Below, in pieces: positions 62,037 to 64,000 of a stretch of DNA of 64,000 bases. The notes beneath the pieces are model-generated. The model did not search any database and was not told the origin of the DNA. It saw only the letters and a list, made by a program, of their open reading frames with translations. Positions within the stretch are counted from its first letter, which is position 1, and every line of letters starts with the position of its first letter. The stretch lies in the NCBI RefSeq assembly GCF_903645295.1, contig NZ_CAHJXM010000001.1, forward strand, positions 310,001 through 374,000. Direction: 5' to 3'. The position numbers and the translations under genes are program-made. This DNA is from Bacillus sp. Marseille-Q1617 (GTDB taxonomy: Bacteria; Bacillota; Bacilli; Bacillales; Bacillaceae_B).

Positions 62037-63194
62037 GTGATCGGATACAGTGTCTATACAATTGATAAAAAGAAAAAGAATCTTCCTGTTCCCGTCGTGC
62101 TGCTGGTCATCGGAATAGGCCTGGGATTTGTCCCGATGTTTGCTGATGTGGAACTTACAAAGGAAACTATTTTTCATTGGTTCCTGCCAGCACTTTTATT
62201 TATATCGGCATATCAGTACCCTGTTAAGGCTTTGAAAAAGCATGGGGGGGAGATATCGATTTTGAGTACGGTCGGAATTGTCCTCACCGCCCTCTTGATG
62301 AGCTTGTTATTTTATTATTCCTTAAAGCCTGTCCTATCCATTTCTTATATGGAAGCTCTGCTGATTTCAACCATTTTGACGCCGACGGATCCGGTTTCTG
62401 TGGTTTCCATATTAAAGCAATCATCGAATCAACAGGATCTGGCGGATGTCGTTGAAGGGGAATCGATGATTAACGATGGAACAAGTATCGTATTATTTAC
62501 GGTCGCTGCAGGGATTTACTTTGGGGAAGCCTCGTTTTCACTTGCTTCTTTTGCAGGAGAATTCTTGTGGGTCTCTTTAGGCGGTGCTTTGACGGGAATC
62601 ATTCTCGGATGGGGAATCAGCAAGTTGATTCATCTGACTTCAGATTCCCGTTATCAAATCATGCTGAGTATCATCCTTGCTTATGGAAGCTTCTTCATAG
62701 GAGAAGAAATCGGGGTATCCGGTGTATTGGCTACGGTGGCAAGCGGTATCATGCTTTCATATGAATATGGACGCACGATTAAAGAAAATCACTTCAGGAA
62801 GCATCTTGATGGATTCTGGGAAGTCATTGAACCAACCATTTTATCGCTATTATTCTTATTGATCGGAATCAAAGCCATCGAGTACATTTCTTTTTCATTG
62901 TTGGGATGGGTTTTCTTACTATTTATCATTACCTTATTGGTGCGCTATGTTATTATAATTGGTGTTGCAAAAATAAGAAAAACGTGGAGAAGAGCTTACG
63001 GCTGGAAGGAAGTCTTCATCTTGACCTGGTCAGGGATCAAAGGGACCATGTCGGTTGCTTTGCTTCTGGGTATGGAAGGAAACGGAGCCGATTCGATCCA
63101 ATCCATCTCGTTCGGTGTCATCATGTTTTCTTTGATCATTCAGAGTATGGCCATCTATCCACTGTCGAAAAAGCTTCTTTCACATAAGGATTAA
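62037..63194 (+). CDS. CPA1-type Na+(K+)/H+ antiporter, start anomalous
   Basis: This is a 385-residue membrane protein with about 11-12 segments. Recognisable is ILTPTDPVSVVSILKQSS, then VVEGESMINDGTSIVLF, containing the ion-binding aspartates of CPA1 antiporters, and WSGIKGTMSVALLLGM near the end. It exchanges Na+ or K+ for protons. The only standard start codon in frame is GTG 62037. This cuts the first membrane segment, because the frame continues hydrophobic upstream (GPIILLILL from 62010), and the GGGGGTG ribosome binding site is at 61994-62000. An ATC/ATA start or a one-base insertion after GTG 62000 would explain this. Confidence 0.85.
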   Translation: MIGYSVYTIDKKKKNLPVPVVLLVIGIGLGFVPMFADVELTKETIFHWFLPALLFISAYQYPVKALKKHGGEISILSTVGIVLTALLMSLLFYYSLKPVLSISYMEALLISTILTPTDPVSVVSILKQSSNQQDLADVVEGESMINDGTSIVLFTVAAGIYFGEASFSLASFAGEFLWVSLGGALTGIILGWGISKLIHLTSDSRYQIMLSIILAYGSFFIGEEIGVSGVLATVASGIMLSYEYGRTIKENHFRKHLDGFWEVIEPTILSLLFLLIGIKAIEYISFSLLGWVFLLFIITLLVRYVIIIGVAKIRKTWRRAYGWKEVFILTWSGIKGTMSVALLLGMEGNGADSIQSISFGVIMFSLIIQSMAIYPLSKKLLSHKD

Positions 63195-63248
63195 GAAAGA
63201 GTGCTGATAAATTGGCAGGAATTGTGAAAGTATAGAGGTAAGACTATA

Positions 63249-64000
63249 GTGAATTTAGGTGAATCGCTCCATATGAGAAAAGCCAAAGAGATCGCCCTGA
63301 GAGTAGCTATCGCGTATGTTCTGTTAGGTATATTGTGGGTTATTCTGTCAGATTATTTTTCTGTGATCCTTGCGCATGAAAAGCTGAATCTGTATATTTA
63401 CTTTCAACGTTTCAAGGGCTGGTTTTTTATATTTGTCACAGGGATCATCCTTTATCTGCTGGTATACAGGAGAACAAAGGATGTCATCGAATCCAATGAG
63501 CAGTTAAAAAAGAAAGAGCGGCAATTATATATTCAGCATGAGCACTATCATTCCTTGTTCAAACATAATCCTGATGGAGTATTTGAGCTGGATTTGCAGG
63601 GGAAAATCATGGCGGTCAATCCAGAAGCTGAATCACTCCTCGAAGCCTCCCAGAAAGAGCTGGAGGACATTCAGCTGAGGAAGTTCCTTAATGAAGAAGA
63701 TGCAAAGAGTGTAACAGATCATTTTATCGAAACCCTTTCTGGAAAGGGGTCCATGTTTGAAACGAACATCCATCTGAAGGGGAAGAAGAAAAAAATACTC
63801 CGGTGTTCCTTTATTCCGATCATCATCAGCGGGGAAGTGACCGGCGTCTTCGTCATTGCAAGGGATATTACCCAATTCAGGAAGAATGAAGAAATGATGA
63901 TCGCCTCTGAAAAAATGTCAGTGATCGGACAGCTTGCAGCAGCGGTTGCGCATGAAATCCGTAATCCGCTCACCTCCCTTAAAGGATTCATCCAGCTGAT
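63249..64000 (+). CDS. PAS-domain sensor histidine kinase (3' end outside window)
   Basis: The frame from GTG 63249 (AGAGGT nine bases upstream) is open to the window end, giving 250 visible residues; ATG 63273 is an alternative. There are two membrane segments at about 17-35 and 58-78, then a PAS domain at about 98-205 (HNPDGVFELDLQGKIMAVNP; FVIARDITQFRK), then the phosphoacceptor VAHEIRNPLTSLKGFIQL with His235. It resembles the KinC/KinD/KinE group that phosphorylates Spo0F or Spo0A in Bacillus. The ATPase domain must lie beyond 64000. Confidence 0.85.
   Translation, partial: MNLGESLHMRKAKEIALRVAIAYVLLGILWVILSDYFSVILAHEKLNLYIYFQRFKGWFFIFVTGIILYLLVYRRTKDVIESNEQLKKKERQLYIQHEHYHSLFKHNPDGVFELDLQGKIMAVNPEAESLLEASQKELEDIQLRKFLNEEDAKSVTDHFIETLSGKGSMFETNIHLKGKKKKILRCSFIPIIISGEVTGVFVIARDITQFRKNEEMMIASEKMSVIGQLAAAVAHEIRNPLTSLKGFIQL

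Overview
The window is chromosomal DNA of a spore-forming member of the Bacillaceae. Evidence for this is a KinB-type sporulation kinase, a probable gamma-type small acid-soluble spore protein, UPF0180 YkuS, intracellular subtilisin IspA, ABC-F protein YfmM, two T-box leaders, CodY-like and cre-like sites, and strong AGGAGG ribosome binding sites. A Bacillus/Rossellomorea-like organism fits, but the genus cannot be fixed from this sequence alone. No rRNA, tRNA, transposase, prophage or CRISPR array was found.

Layout. 1-6.8 kb: housekeeping and signalling genes, including the end of an acyl-CoA dehydrogenase, an ArAE-type membrane protein, a GDPD, KinB, and an unusual XRE-type regulator whose C-terminal part is a degenerate F1-ATPase beta subunit. 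6.9-17.1 kb: a Cas4-like nuclease/XPD-like helicase fusion, a ferritin-like protein, a small spore protein missed by length cut-offs, YkuS, IspA, a Cu/Zn SOD without export signal, a Na+-dependent transporter behind a Phe-specifier T-box, a DadA/YurR-type oxidoreductase and YfmM.

17.2-44.8 kb is an aromatic amino-acid catabolism region. It holds paaK, paaABCD, an EthD protein, paaF, paaG, an aldehyde dehydrogenase, paaH, paaJ and paaX. These are followed by a nitronate monooxygenase-like enzyme, a TrpXYZ-like ABC importer, a FlK-type thioesterase, phenylalanine dehydrogenase, a complete 2-oxoacid dehydrogenase complex (E1alpha, E1beta, E2, E3), and then hppD, a HisC-like aminotransferase, a flavin reductase, FAH and hmgA. 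Read together, Phe would be imported and oxidatively deaminated to phenylpyruvate. The adjacent complex could convert that directly to phenylacetyl-CoA, which the Paa enzymes would degrade. Tyr would go through 4-hydroxyphenylpyruvate and homogentisate. PaaE, a fused PaaZ hydratase domain and maleylacetoacetate isomerase are absent here.

45-61.5 kb: ilvE-ilvD-(T-box)-ilvB-ilvH-ilvC-leuA-leuB-leuC-leuD-ilvA, then hom-thrC-thrB. Upstream is a near-consensus promoter with a cre-like site about 88 bp before the predicted start, a position resembling the activating cre of B. subtilis ilvB. 61.5-64 kb: a tandem AbrB-fold protein, a CPA1 antiporter with an anomalous start, and the beginning of a PAS histidine kinase.

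Between genes there are three kinds of dispersed repeat: a ~130-bp long-hairpin element (A) whose copies show compensatory stem changes, a hairpin family with conserved ends (B), and three arrays of degenerate units on a strict 20-21-bp period. One B copy interrupts an A copy.
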